Positions 25,375 to 33,139 of a stretch of 64,000 nt of DNA are shown here, piece after piece. The stretch is from a bacterium (lineage in GTDB: Bacteria > Verrucomicrobiota > Kiritimatiellia > CAIKKV01 > CAITUY01): contig JBAXWB010000020.1 in NCBI GenBank assembly GCA_037128595.1, forward strand, positions 28,462-92,461, given 5' to 3'. Each line of letters opens with the position of its first letter. Position 1 is the stretch's first letter. The notes under the pieces were generated by a model, which saw nothing but the letters and a program-made list of their open reading frames with translations, searched no databases and had not been told where the DNA came from. The position numbers and the translations under genes were made by a program.

Positions 25375-27389
25375 GGTGCTTTAGCCCGGGTGGTCAAGAC
25401 CAGCACGGTCCGGGATGGCAAATAGGTCAAAATTGAGCCCGTGGTTCCGCCATACTCCCCCCAGGGGGCCAGTCGGCCAAACCCGCCAAATTCCGCCGCG
25501 TCACTATCGACGAGCAGTTGGTATTTTCCCGGCGGCACCGGGATGGGGTAGTCCGTAAAGGATTTCGAGGGGCTGAAGTTAAAGATGAACACAAGCCCGG
25601 CCCGTTCAAAGGCCAGCACCTGATCGGACACATGCTCATGCAGGAAATGCGGGCCGGGTGTTTCGATGAGCTTGTAATCCCGGCACAGGCCCATCATGGC
25701 TTTGTCGAACTCGGCCAGAAACCGGTAGCGGAGATTCGGGTCATCGCGCAGATTCCATTGGCGGCGCGCATAGTGATAGCTCCAGTGATTGCCTTCCCGC
25801 GGGAAGTCAATCCATTCGGGATGCCCGAATTCATTTCCCATGAAATTGAGATACCCGTGCCCCGCGGTCGCCAGCGTGACCAACCGGATCATCTTGTGCA
25901 GGGCCATTCCCCGCTCGACCCGGAGATTATCCTGGGAGACGCTCATGGACGTGTACATGTCGGCATCAATCAGGCGGAAAATAATGGTTTTATCCCCCAC
26001 CAGGGCCTGGTCATGGGATTCCGCGTAGGAAATGGTCTTCTCATCCTGGCGCCGGTTGGTCAATTCGTAATAGAGCGTGCCGACGTTCCATTGCTCGTCG
26101 GGAACCTCCTTGATGAGCTTGATCCAGTGGTCCGGCGTTCCCATGGCGAGGCGGAAATCAAAGCCAATGCCGCCATTTTGAAGAGGCGTTCCCAACCCGG
26201 GCATCCCGCTGACATCTTCGGCAATGGTCATGGCATCCGGCCGGACCGTATGGATGACCTGATTGGCGAGCGACAGGTAGGCGACGGCATCGTCATCCAC
26301 ATTCGCCCCGTAATAGTCATCATAGCAGGTGAAGGCCTTGCCCAGTCCGTGGTCGTAATAGAGCATGCTGGTAACGCCATCAAAGCGGTAGCCGTCGAAC
26401 CGGTATTCGTCCAGCCAGAACCGGCAGTTGGAGAGCAGGAAGTGGAGCACCTCGGTTTTGCCATAGTTGAAGCAGCGCGAGTCCCAGGCCACATGATCGC
26501 CACGTGCCCCTTCATGGAAATACTGCGTCAGGGTGCCGTCGAACCGGCTTAAGCCCTCGGTTTCGTTCCGGACCGAATGAGAATGCACCAGGTCCATGAT
26601 GACGGCCAGTCCGGCGCCATGCGCGGCGTCAATCAGGGATTTCAGCTCTTCCGGGGTGCCAAAGCGCGAGGAGGCGGCGAAGTAATTGCTGACGTGGTAG
26701 CCGAACGAACCATAGTAGGGATGTTCCTGAATGGCCATCAGCTGCAGGGTGTTATAGCCGGCGGCCACAACCCGGGGCAGAATCTTTTCTTCAAACTCCC
26801 GATAGGTACCCAGGCGGGCCTCCGGTTGGGCCATGCCGACGTGAGCCTCATACACCCGGGGGGCGTCAGCACCTCGTTTGAAGGAACCGTTTTTCCAGAC
26901 ATAGGGTTGTTCCGGCCACCAGACCTGGGCACTGAAGATCTTGGTGTGTTCATCCTGTATGGCGCGACGCACATAGGAGGGGATGCGTTCCGCCCAGCCG
27001 CCCTGCCACACCACGAGGAGCTTGAAGAGATCTCCATGTTTCAAGGCATCAGCCGGAAGCGGCAGTTCCCAGACTCCGCTGGATGATACCCGGGTAAAGG
27101 CGAAAGCGGCGGTGGCTTTCCATCCGTTGAAATCGCCAATCAGTGAAATGGCGGTAGCATTTGGTGCCCATTCCCGAATGATCCAGTTTCCGCCAGCGAG
27201 CCGGTGAAGCCCGAAAAATTCATGACCGGACGCAAAGTCGGCCAGCGCCGTCTTGCCGAGGGTTAAGCGCTTTTCCGTCGCCCGGGCAAGCTGGAGCCGG
27301 CGCCGAATGACGGATTCAAACGGTTTCAGGTAGGGATCCCGTTGAACCAGCGGCAACTCGGAGGTCATGTCTTGAGAGGGGTCTGTCAT
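25371..27389 (-). CDS. glgB: 1,4-alpha-glucan branching enzyme (eukaryote-like GH13 subfamily 8 type)
   Basis: A 672-aa branching enzyme. A CBM48-like N-terminal domain (ATAISLIGDFNGWKATAAF, about residue 75) precedes the GH13 barrel: LAVIMDLVHSHSVRNETEGL, YRFDGYRFDGVTSMLYYDHG (nucleophile Asp, about 340), MTIAEDVSGMPGLG (acid/base Glu, about 390) and ISYAESHDQALVGDKTIIF (about 455). The VHSHSV and SHDQALVGDKT wording matches the branching enzymes of eukaryotes and some bacteria rather than the GlgB of E. coli. It transfers alpha-1,4 glucan segments to alpha-1,6 branches in the cytoplasm. It follows the Hsp70 gene by 12 bp. Confidence 0.93.
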   Translation of the reverse strand: MTDPSQDMTSELPLVQRDPYLKPFESVIRRRLQLARATEKRLTLGKTALADFASGHEFFGLHRLAGGNWIIREWAPNATAISLIGDFNGWKATAAFAFTRVSSSGVWELPLPADALKHGDLFKLLVVWQGGWAERIPSYVRRAIQDEHTKIFSAQVWWPEQPYVWKNGSFKRGADAPRVYEAHVGMAQPEARLGTYREFEEKILPRVVAAGYNTLQLMAIQEHPYYGSFGYHVSNYFAASSRFGTPEELKSLIDAAHGAGLAVIMDLVHSHSVRNETEGLSRFDGTLTQYFHEGARGDHVAWDSRCFNYGKTEVLHFLLSNCRFWLDEYRFDGYRFDGVTSMLYYDHGLGKAFTCYDDYYGANVDDDAVAYLSLANQVIHTVRPDAMTIAEDVSGMPGLGTPLQNGGIGFDFRLAMGTPDHWIKLIKEVPDEQWNVGTLYYELTNRRQDEKTISYAESHDQALVGDKTIIFRLIDADMYTSMSVSQDNLRVERGMALHKMIRLVTLATAGHGYLNFMGNEFGHPEWIDFPREGNHWSYHYARRQWNLRDDPNLRYRFLAEFDKAMMGLCRDYKLIETPGPHFLHEHVSDQVLAFERAGLVFIFNFSPSKSFTDYPIPVPPGKYQLLVDSDAAEFGGFGRLAPWGEYGGTTGSILTYLPSRTVLVLTTRAKAP

Positions 27390-27401
27390 GTCATCTGAAT
27401 C

Positions 27402-28952
27402 TTATGCCCGGAACACTTCAAACGTGCGGGACTGGCCATCGGCCCGTTGAATTCGCACAGTGATAATGCCATCACTGTCGCAAGTATAGGTTTCCAGGGC
27501 TTCGCCTGCGAGATCATTTCTGTGGAAAATCTGGGCCGGGGTCAGCATCTCATTGACGGCCAGCGTGGTGTCATAGGGGAACAGGATTTCGGACCAGGTC
27601 CGTAAGCCGGCCTCCGGTTTTCCTTCGGCATCTACCGAGGTGCATTCCAGGTAGCGGAACCGGCCGATATTATGGCATGGCTGGTAACGGACCTCGGTCG
27701 AAATCGGGGCCTCCCCGCGGGCGGGAAGCCGTAAGCCGGCTTGAAACACCGGGGCAAAGACTTCGCGGGTCCCGTGGTCAGCCAACCGGATCACGCCGAA
27801 ATGACGGGCGAATACCTCGTGCACCCGCATGGTCTCCACGCTTTGGATGGCGGCACCCATGGAGGTGGCGCTGAAGGGCTTGTCCGTGGTGAAGAGTTTC
27901 ACTTTCGGGAACCGGTGCGCAATCAGTTTTCCCACCAGTGGCAGACGGGAGGAACCGCCCACCAGATAGATGGTTTCAAGTTCATCGTTGCCCGCCGCTG
28001 TGATGACTTCTTCAAGCTTTGCCACGGCCGGCTCGATCAGGTCGGTCAGCTGTTTTTCGTAGGCGGCCGCCGTCACTTTGACCGGATTGCCCGACAGTCC
28101 GATTTCCTCGGGGTCCATCGTGAGGGTCCGGGACTGGCCGGCGCTGAGCCGTTCTTTTTCACGGCAGGCATGCATAAGGAGCAGGGTGCGGTGAAAAGGG
28201 GAAAGCTCGAGGAGTTTGATTTTCAACTTCTCGCAGAAGAGCTCGGCCAGGATGCCGTCAAAATCATCCCCGCCCAGATTCTCGATGCCCGCTGAACTGA
28301 GTACGGTGTAATCGGTGGCGTGGATGCGCACAACGGAGGCGTCGAAGGTGCCCCCGCCCAGATCGAATACGGCGACCGTCATCTTGGACTGGCGCGCCTT
28401 GGCCCGGTTGCCATGTACCATCCGGTCCGCCAACTCGATGGCCGCCGCGGAGGGTTCGTTCAAGGTGCTGATGACCGAGAAACCGGCCTCCTTGAAGGCC
28501 GAGCGGGTCAGGTGGCGCTGGGCCCCATTGGCATTCGCCGGCCAGGTGAGCACGACTTCAAGGGGTTCTGCGGCGCCCACAATCCCTGAGGCGCGCACGG
28601 ACGCGTAGATTGCCCGGGTGAACTGCTGGAAGGTGTCCCGCATGTCCAGACCGCCGGGAATGGAGTCGGTGGCAATCCGCATTCCATCCACATAGTTCCG
28701 GAACAGCCGTTTGAAGGAGCGGACCGGGATATAGCGCTGGGCCGCCCCGGGTTCGGCCAGTGAACGTTCGGCTTCGGCGCCGAAGCGGAGTCCGCGCGTG
28801 GTGGTGTCGTAGACGAAGAAGGAGGGAAACGCTTCGCGGGCGACCCGGCCGATGGCGGTATCCGTGACATGCGGAACCAGGGGATAACGCCCCCGATCCG
28901 CACAGACGACCACGGTATTCGTGGTGCCGTAATCTATTCCCAGGCGTGCCAT
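27402..28952 (-). CDS. Short Hsp70-family chaperone (DnaK-like)
   Basis: A 516-aa Hsp70. The ATPase motifs are complete: LGIDYGTTNTVVV (phosphate 1), VAVFDLGGGTFDASVVR (phosphate 2), TIYLVGGSSRLPLVGKL (adenosine), and TLNEPSAAAIELADR (connect 1). At about 380 residues the nucleotide-binding domain is of normal size, but only some 130 residues follow, with LFPYDTTLAVNEMLTPAQIF and VRIQRADGQSRTFEVF, so the helical lid of the substrate domain is missing. It lies three bases after a GrpE-like gene, so the pair probably forms a dedicated chaperone system. Its client is unknown; the branching enzyme downstream is a candidate only by position. Confidence 0.88.
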   Translation of the reverse strand: MARLGIDYGTTNTVVVCADRGRYPLVPHVTDTAIGRVAREAFPSFFVYDTTTRGLRFGAEAERSLAEPGAAQRYIPVRSFKRLFRNYVDGMRIATDSIPGGLDMRDTFQQFTRAIYASVRASGIVGAAEPLEVVLTWPANANGAQRHLTRSAFKEAGFSVISTLNEPSAAAIELADRMVHGNRAKARQSKMTVAVFDLGGGTFDASVVRIHATDYTVLSSAGIENLGGDDFDGILAELFCEKLKIKLLELSPFHRTLLLMHACREKERLSAGQSRTLTMDPEEIGLSGNPVKVTAAAYEKQLTDLIEPAVAKLEEVITAAGNDELETIYLVGGSSRLPLVGKLIAHRFPKVKLFTTDKPFSATSMGAAIQSVETMRVHEVFARHFGVIRLADHGTREVFAPVFQAGLRLPARGEAPISTEVRYQPCHNIGRFRYLECTSVDAEGKPEAGLRTWSEILFPYDTTLAVNEMLTPAQIFHRNDLAGEALETYTCDSDGIITVRIQRADGQSRTFEVFRA

Positions 28953-28954
28953 AA

Positions 28955-29551
28955 TTATGCCCTCCGGTTGACTGCCACCAGGGCCTTGGCCACGATGATG
29001 CCGCGTGAGGTGTGAAACCCCGGGCGCAAGGTTTCCATGATGATACCGTCGGGAAGGGAGGAGTCGGAAACTTCGCGGGAGACGGTGTGGATCAGGGGAT
29101 CGACGTGCTCCAGGCGTTCCGCCTCGAACTTCATGGCTCCCAGATCGGACAGCAGGGCATCCATCTGTTCGGCAATACGCCGGGCTTCTCCGCCCGCCGA
29201 GGCCGCGCTGTTCCGGATGGTGACCAGTTCCCGGATCACATCGTTCATGCGGGCTTCCATCAGATCATTCAGGACCCGGCGCAAGGCGTCCACTTCCTCC
29301 ATGGAGCCGGTGGTGACCGGGGCCATCTGCCGGGAGAATTGCGTACGGAGGGCTGTGATTTCCTGACGGAGCGCTTCAATACCGGTAACGGGGGTGGGGG
29401 GCACCGCTTTCGTTTTCACGGGGGAGGCGATTTTGACGGGGGGGCGCACGACGGGTTTCACGACGGGCTTAAGAATCGCTTTTTTCGCAACAGTCTTGAC
29501 GGCGGGTTTGCTGCCGGCTTTGGCGACAGTCTTAGTGAGTTTCATTTTCAT
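28955..29551 (-). CDS. Divergent GrpE-like nucleotide exchange factor
   Basis: A 198-aa protein in three parts. Residues 1-55 are Lys/Ala/Pro/Val-rich and probably disordered. Residues about 58-150 are helical with coiled-coil character (IEALRQEITALRTQFSRQMA, VDALRRVLNDLMEARMNDVI). The last 45 residues contain HVDPLIHTVSREV then LPDGIIMETLRPGF and AKALVAVNR, which match the beta domain of GrpE (D-P-x-x-H, then P-D-G-x-V-x-E-x-x-x-x-G-Y, A-x-V-x-V). GrpE releases ADP from Hsp70; the Hsp70 gene follows at once. The alignment is by eye and the helical part is shorter than usual. An AAGGAT box lies before the ATG. Confidence 0.65.
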   Translation of the reverse strand: MKMKLTKTVAKAGSKPAVKTVAKKAILKPVVKPVVRPPVKIASPVKTKAVPPTPVTGIEALRQEITALRTQFSRQMAPVTTGSMEEVDALRRVLNDLMEARMNDVIRELVTIRNSAASAGGEARRIAEQMDALLSDLGAMKFEAERLEHVDPLIHTVSREVSDSSLPDGIIMETLRPGFHTSRGIIVAKALVAVNRRA

Positions 29552-29638
29552 TGGTATTTATCCTTCTTTACATTCAAACGAGTTCAACAGGTGAAACAGA
29601 CTAGAACAGATTGTCAAAAAATCAAGTTCAAAACCTTA

Positions 29639-29971
29639 GGCGTCTACCTGATTTATGGCATGTATTATTGCATGAATGTGGTCACGGAAGCCGAGGGGGT
29701 TGCTTCGGCGGTGCTCCTGCGCGCGGTTGAGCCTCTGGAGGGGATCGTCGACCGGACGCAGGGTCCCGGCCTGCTATGCCTGGCGATGGGCATCGACCAT
29801 AAGTTGAACCGGCATGATCTTCTGAGTGAAGAGTTCTATATTGCTGACGATGGGCCTACCGTATTCAGGATGGTGAAGCGGCCCCGGATCGGAGTGGATT
29901 ACGCCGGGGCCTGGGCCAGACGGCATCTGCGCTTCTATATTGCCGGCAATCCCTTTGTATCGCGACGGTAG
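29639..29971 (+). pseudogene. 3-methyladenine DNA glycosylase (AAG/Mpg) remnant, 5' part missing
   Basis: In one plus-strand frame the sequence encodes GVYLIYGMYYCMNVVTEAEG, then AVLLRAVEPLEGI, GPGLLCLAMGIDHKLNRHDL and RPRIGVDYAGAWARR with FYIAGNPFVSRR at the stop. These are the successive conserved blocks of the AAG family from the middle of the protein to its end. The first half, including the catalytic Glu region (ETEAY), is absent: upstream the frame runs into the antisense of the GrpE-like gene. No start with ribosome site precedes it, so I call it a pseudogene left by deletion. Confidence 0.75.
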
Positions 29972-30034
29972 CGTCGAGCTTTGAGCTTGAACAGAGTGCA
30001 GGGCACCCCTATGATGCCTCTCGATTTCAACAAT

Positions 30035-30111
30035 GCCCCGGTAGCTCAGCTGGACAGAGCAGCCGTTTCCTAAACTGCAGGTCGCGCGTTCGAACCGCGC
30101 CCGGGGTACCA
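30035..30111 (+). tRNA. tRNA-Arg (anticodon CCT), CCA encoded
   Basis: A 77-nt cloverleaf. Acceptor GCCCCGG pairs with CCGGGGT, the D arm is GCTC/GAGC, the anticodon loop TTCCTAA gives CCT (reads AGG), and the T arm is GCGCG-TTCGAAC-CGCGC; A73 and CCA follow. One mismatch (C-T) in the third pair of the anticodon stem is the only irregularity. The gene lies 64 bp after the DNA glycosylase remnant. Confidence 0.9.
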
Positions 30112-30198
30112 CTCTTCAGATTCATGTGAATATTTCCCGTGATCAAACGTCTATCTTAACAAAGGGGCGTTAGTGAACTTCCCAAAGAGAGAACTCAC

Positions 30199-30693
30199 AT
30201 GAATAAGATAATGAAAATTTCAGCAGTAATCGTGGCGGTGATGTTGGCGGGGTCGGTCACAATGGCGGATCCTTATGGGTGCAGGAGCGGTTATTCCAGC
30301 CACTCCGGCGGGTATGATCATGGACGACATGGCGGCTATTACCATGGGGATTACGGGGGACTGGCGCTTGGGCTGTTTGGCGTGGCGGCCATTGCCGCCG
30401 TGGCCTGTGCGGTAAGTCAGCCTGAACCGGTCTATGTCCAGAGGCAGGTGGTGTATGCCCCGCCTCCTGTTGTCTATGTGGCGCAACCCGCGCAAGTGGT
30501 GTATCAACCTGCGCCCGTTCAGATGGAATATGTGCAGCAACCCATATCCATGGTCATCAATGTCCAGAATTCGAATGGGTCCATGACCCCGGTAACGCTC
30601 CGGCAGATTGGCAACCAGTGGGTGGGGCCAAGGGGCGAGTACTACGACAATCTGCCAACCATCGGTCAATTACGGACGATTTACGGGTTCTGA
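30199..30693 (+). CDS. Secreted Gly/His/Tyr- and Val/Pro-rich small protein, unknown function
   Basis: A 164-aa protein. Residues 1-23 form a signal peptide (MNKIMKISAVIVAVMLAGSV then TMA before DP). A Gly/His/Tyr-rich stretch follows (SGGYDHGRHGGYYHGDYGG), then a hydrophobic segment GLALGLFGVAAIAAVACAV that may be a membrane anchor, then Val/Tyr/Pro/Gln-rich repeats with VYxxPPVVY and finally a compact C-terminal part (LRQIGNQWVGPRGEYYDNLP). The tail resembles small outer-surface proteins with DUF6515-like ends; I do not assign a function. An AAGAGAGAA box precedes the ATG. Confidence 0.7.
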   Translation: MNKIMKISAVIVAVMLAGSVTMADPYGCRSGYSSHSGGYDHGRHGGYYHGDYGGLALGLFGVAAIAAVACAVSQPEPVYVQRQVVYAPPPVVYVAQPAQVVYQPAPVQMEYVQQPISMVINVQNSNGSMTPVTLRQIGNQWVGPRGEYYDNLPTIGQLRTIYGF

Positions 30694-30713
30694 CCTGCGA
30701 GAACGTTGAGAGG

Positions 30714-30972
30714 AAGACTTCACCACTGATTGGGGAAATGAAGGAAATCTAGATAATGTTAGGCGATTTGATGTCTGGCGAGTACCCCAGCCATCAAATC
30801 GCCTAACGGTTTTCCTTAATTGAAGAAGCACCATGGCGGGATTTTTGGATCGGGTACTCCCGAACAAGAAATGCCGCCATATTGTTTGATCTTCGCGGTC
30901 TTCGTGTGTTTCTGTTCAAGCTTTTCTCTTAATCTGGATTTCTTTTATTTCTTAAATTAGTGGTGAAGTCTT
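30714..30972. repeat. MITE-like inverted-repeat segment with internal hairpin
   Basis: AAGACTTCACCACT (30714-30727) returns as its exact reverse complement at 30959-30972, with looser similarity for several bases on both sides. Between them lies the perfect 16-bp hairpin of 30758-30807, and no gene. GGGTTCTGACCT (30685-30696) and GGGTTCTGAACT (30977-30988) flank the segment as near-identical direct repeats but are not flush with the left arm. The size (259 bp), terminal inverted repeats and lack of coding suggest a small non-autonomous element. I see no gene in 30694-31051. Confidence 0.45.
30758..30807. terminator. Strong hairpin after the secreted-protein gene, likely terminator
   Basis: Arms GTTAGGCGATTTGATG (30758-30773) and CATCAAATCGCCTAAC (30792-30807) are perfectly complementary; the inner CTGG/CCAG extends the stem. 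GGTTTTCC follows, a weak T-run. It may end transcription of the gene at 30199-30693 and also be the core of the inverted-repeat segment around it. Confidence 0.5.
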
Positions 30973-31051
30973 TTCCGGGTTCTGAACTTTCTTTCTTTGC
31001 TTTGTGGCAGGTTGTGGCTAATGTTTCCCCTCAACACATTAAGGGAGCAGC

Positions 31052-31426
31052 ATGAACGTTTCAGGTAAGTTGGTCGAAATTTTCGAGACCGTGAAGATCA
31101 AAGACTCTTTTCAAAAACGCGAATTCGTCCTTGAATACGCAAGCAACCCTAAATATCCGGAACTCGTTAAGTTTGAACTGGTTCAGGATAAATGCAACCT
31201 GCTGGATAGCTTCAAAGCGGGGCAGGATGTGTCGGTGGAGTTTGATCTGCGTGGCCGGAAATGGACCGATCAGAAGGGCGTGGTCAAATATTTCAATACC
31301 CTGCAGGCCTGGCGTTTGAGTGCCGCAGACGGCGCTTCCGGCGGTTCTCCGGCTGACCAGGATGGCCCGCCCGTGGAAGATTCAGAGGATTTCAGCACGG
31401 AAAAAGATGGTGGATTGCCGTTTTGA
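31052..31426 (+). CDS. DUF3127 (OB-fold-like) protein
   Basis: A 124-aa protein. SGKLVEIFETVKIKDSFQKR, EFVLEYASNPKYPELVKFEL and KYFNTLQAWRL match the DUF3127 pattern, a small family thought to adopt an OB fold like single-stranded-DNA-binding proteins. The acidic C-terminal tail (PPVEDSEDFSTEKDGGLPF), ending in a hydrophobic residue, strongly resembles the tail of SSB that recruits partners. That parallel is my reading, not an established role. AAGGGAGCAGC lies before the ATG. Confidence 0.75.
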   Translation: MNVSGKLVEIFETVKIKDSFQKREFVLEYASNPKYPELVKFELVQDKCNLLDSFKAGQDVSVEFDLRGRKWTDQKGVVKYFNTLQAWRLSAADGASGGSPADQDGPPVEDSEDFSTEKDGGLPF

Positions 31427-31532
31427 TGACCTGATTCAAAAAAAATTACAATAAAACCGATAGGTCATCCGTTTTGCAGGGTAGTTGGTTGTTTTGTTAA
31501 CAATAGTTAGGATTAATGAAAGGATCAGTATT

Positions 31533-31883
31533 ATGAAATTGTTAGGTTTATTCGGGTTGAGTGCAATTGTTGCGGCATCTTTGTCAATGACGGCCTCGGC
31601 CGAAGAAGTCAAGGCTCCGGAGGCCGTTAAGGGTCACAAGGGCGACAAGATGGAAGCGTTTAAAAAAGCGGATGCGAATGCCGATGGCAAACTGTCGCTC
31701 GATGAATTCAAGACAATGGCCAAGGGGCCCGATGCGGACAAGAAGTTTGCCGCGGCGGATACCGATAAGGATGGGTTTTTGACCCCCGAAGAGCTTAAGG
31801 CAGCCAAGAAGGCGGCCCATGAAGCCAAGGCGGCCAAAGTGGCTCCTGCGGCTCCTGCAGCCCCGGCAGCACCTGCCAAGTAA
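31533..31883 (+). CDS. Secreted EF-hand protein
   Basis: A 116-aa protein with signal peptide (MKLLGLFGLSAIVAASLSMT, cleavage about ASA-EE) and two EF-hand loops, DANADGKLSLDEF and DTDKDGFLTPEEL, about 30 residues apart. A Lys/Ala/Pro-rich tail (APAAPAAPAAPAK) follows. It probably binds calcium outside the cytoplasm. The ATG at 31533 is chosen because AAAGGA lies before it and the signal peptide starts there. An intrinsic terminator follows 39 bp after the stop. Confidence 0.85.
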   Translation: MKLLGLFGLSAIVAASLSMTASAEEVKAPEAVKGHKGDKMEAFKKADANADGKLSLDEFKTMAKGPDADKKFAAADTDKDGFLTPEELKAAKKAAHEAKAAKVAPAAPAAPAAPAK

Positions 31884-31921
31884 AAACTGTTATCTGAGCT
31901 GACGCTCAAGTATAATGCTTG

Positions 31922-31951
31922 CCCTGCAATGGAAACGTTGCAGGGTTTTTT
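31922..31951 (+). terminator. Intrinsic terminator of the EF-hand gene
   Basis: CCCTGCAA (31922-31929), 8-nt loop, TTGCAGGG (31938-31945), then six T residues. A textbook rho-independent terminator; the next gene starts 28 bp later and so needs its own promoter or readthrough. Confidence 0.85.
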
Positions 31952-31978
31952 CTTTTTATAAGGGTATTGATAACGATT

Positions 31979-33139
31979 ATGACTGAATGCGACACCTTTC
32001 TGGATTTGCTGAAGCAGGCACTGCGGGATAATACGTTTATCAAGCTGGTGCTGGGAAAATATCGGGGCCGGCAGGCCGGACTTGAAAAAATCACCATCCG
32101 GCCTGTGGTCATCGCCGGCCAGGAAACCCTCTCGTTTGTCTACCGGCATCAAACCCAGGATGTAACCCGTAATTATGAGGCCGCGCAGGCCCTTCCAATG
32201 ATCCAACAGCTTTTGGGTAGTGATTTTAAAAGTGCCCACCTGTTTTCAATCACCGCCGATGTTCAGATTGATTTCAGTAAGAAGGGGAAGACGTTGCTCA
32301 GTCGTAGCAAACCCTCCAGCGAGGTGCTGCCTGCCCGGGAACACGACCGGGTCAAGGAGCGCCTGATCGATGTCAACAGCCCATTCCTGAAGGCCTTGGG
32401 TGTCACGAACGAAAGCGGACAAGTGCTGCCCTCCATGTCCAATAAATGGAAGCAGATCAATGTCTTCCTGGAACGGTTTCGTGAAGCCCTGTCCGCCTCA
32501 CGAATCGCCCAGGATACTCCCGTGCGGGTCGTCGACTTCGGTGCCGGTAAGGGCTATCTCACCTTCGCGATTTATGAATATTTGCGTACCATGCTGCGAC
32601 GGGAAGCGGTCGTGACCGGAGTTGAAGTCCGGGATGACCTGGTGCGTTTTTGCAATACCGTGGCCAAGGCCCGGGGAATGACAGGGTTGAGTTTTACCCC
32701 GGGCGATCTGACCAGTTATGCGCCAGGCTCCCTGCAGGTGCTGATCGCCTTGCATGCCTGTGACACGGCCACGGATCAGGCGATCGCCCTGGGGATCCGG
32801 GCGGGGGCCGATATCATTATGTGTGCCCCTTGCTGCCATAAGGAGGTGCGCCCCCAGATGGTGAGCCCGCCTGTTCTTACCCCCATGTTGCGGCATGGGA
32901 TCCACATGGGGCAGGAGGCGGAAATGGTCACGGACAGCCTGCGGGCACTCTGGTTGGAAGCCTCCGGGTATGAGTCGCAGGTATTTGAATTCATTTCGTT
33001 GGAGCATACCGGCAAAAACAAGATGATTCTCGGCGTCAAACGCGCCCAACCGGAGCCCCGTGAGCCGGTTCTGGCGCGCATCAAGGCGCTTAAGGCGTTT
33101 TATGGCATTAAAGAGCAGGCGCTTGAGACGTTGTTATGA
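31979..33139 (+). CDS. SAM-dependent methyltransferase (Methyltransf_32-like)
   Basis: A 386-aa protein. An N-terminal domain of about 190 residues precedes the methyltransferase core: RVVDFGAGKGYLTFAIYEYL, VTGVEVRDDLVRFCNTVAK, VLIALHACDTATDQAIAL and IIMCAPCCHKEVRPQM. The last two are the pattern of the Methyltransf_32 family, related to eukaryotic METTL25-type proteins, and are thought to act on RNA or protein; the target is unknown. The ATG at 31979 lies after the terminator hairpin. Its stop overlaps the next start (ATGA), so it is co-translated with the ABC-F gene. Confidence 0.82.
   Translation: MTECDTFLDLLKQALRDNTFIKLVLGKYRGRQAGLEKITIRPVVIAGQETLSFVYRHQTQDVTRNYEAAQALPMIQQLLGSDFKSAHLFSITADVQIDFSKKGKTLLSRSKPSSEVLPAREHDRVKERLIDVNSPFLKALGVTNESGQVLPSMSNKWKQINVFLERFREALSASRIAQDTPVRVVDFGAGKGYLTFAIYEYLRTMLRREAVVTGVEVRDDLVRFCNTVAKARGMTGLSFTPGDLTSYAPGSLQVLIALHACDTATDQAIALGIRAGADIIMCAPCCHKEVRPQMVSPPVLTPMLRHGIHMGQEAEMVTDSLRALWLEASGYESQVFEFISLEHTGKNKMILGVKRAQPEPREPVLARIKALKAFYGIKEQALETLL

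Noticed and set aside
25518..26552. 344-codon plus-strand frame opposite the branching enzyme gene
   Set aside because: No motif, and the minus strand encodes all catalytic blocks of GH13.
29012..29638. N-terminal extension of the DNA glycosylase frame
   Set aside because: The first 209 codons are only the antisense of the GrpE-like gene (Gly/Phe/His-rich); similarity to the glycosylase begins at 29639.
30758..30807. GTTAGGC ... GCCTAAC hairpin as an integron attC site
   Set aside because: attC sites read RYYYAAC at the left and GTTRRRY at the right; here the order is inside out, the arms are perfectly complementary without the unpaired bases attC needs, and no integrase or cassettes are near.
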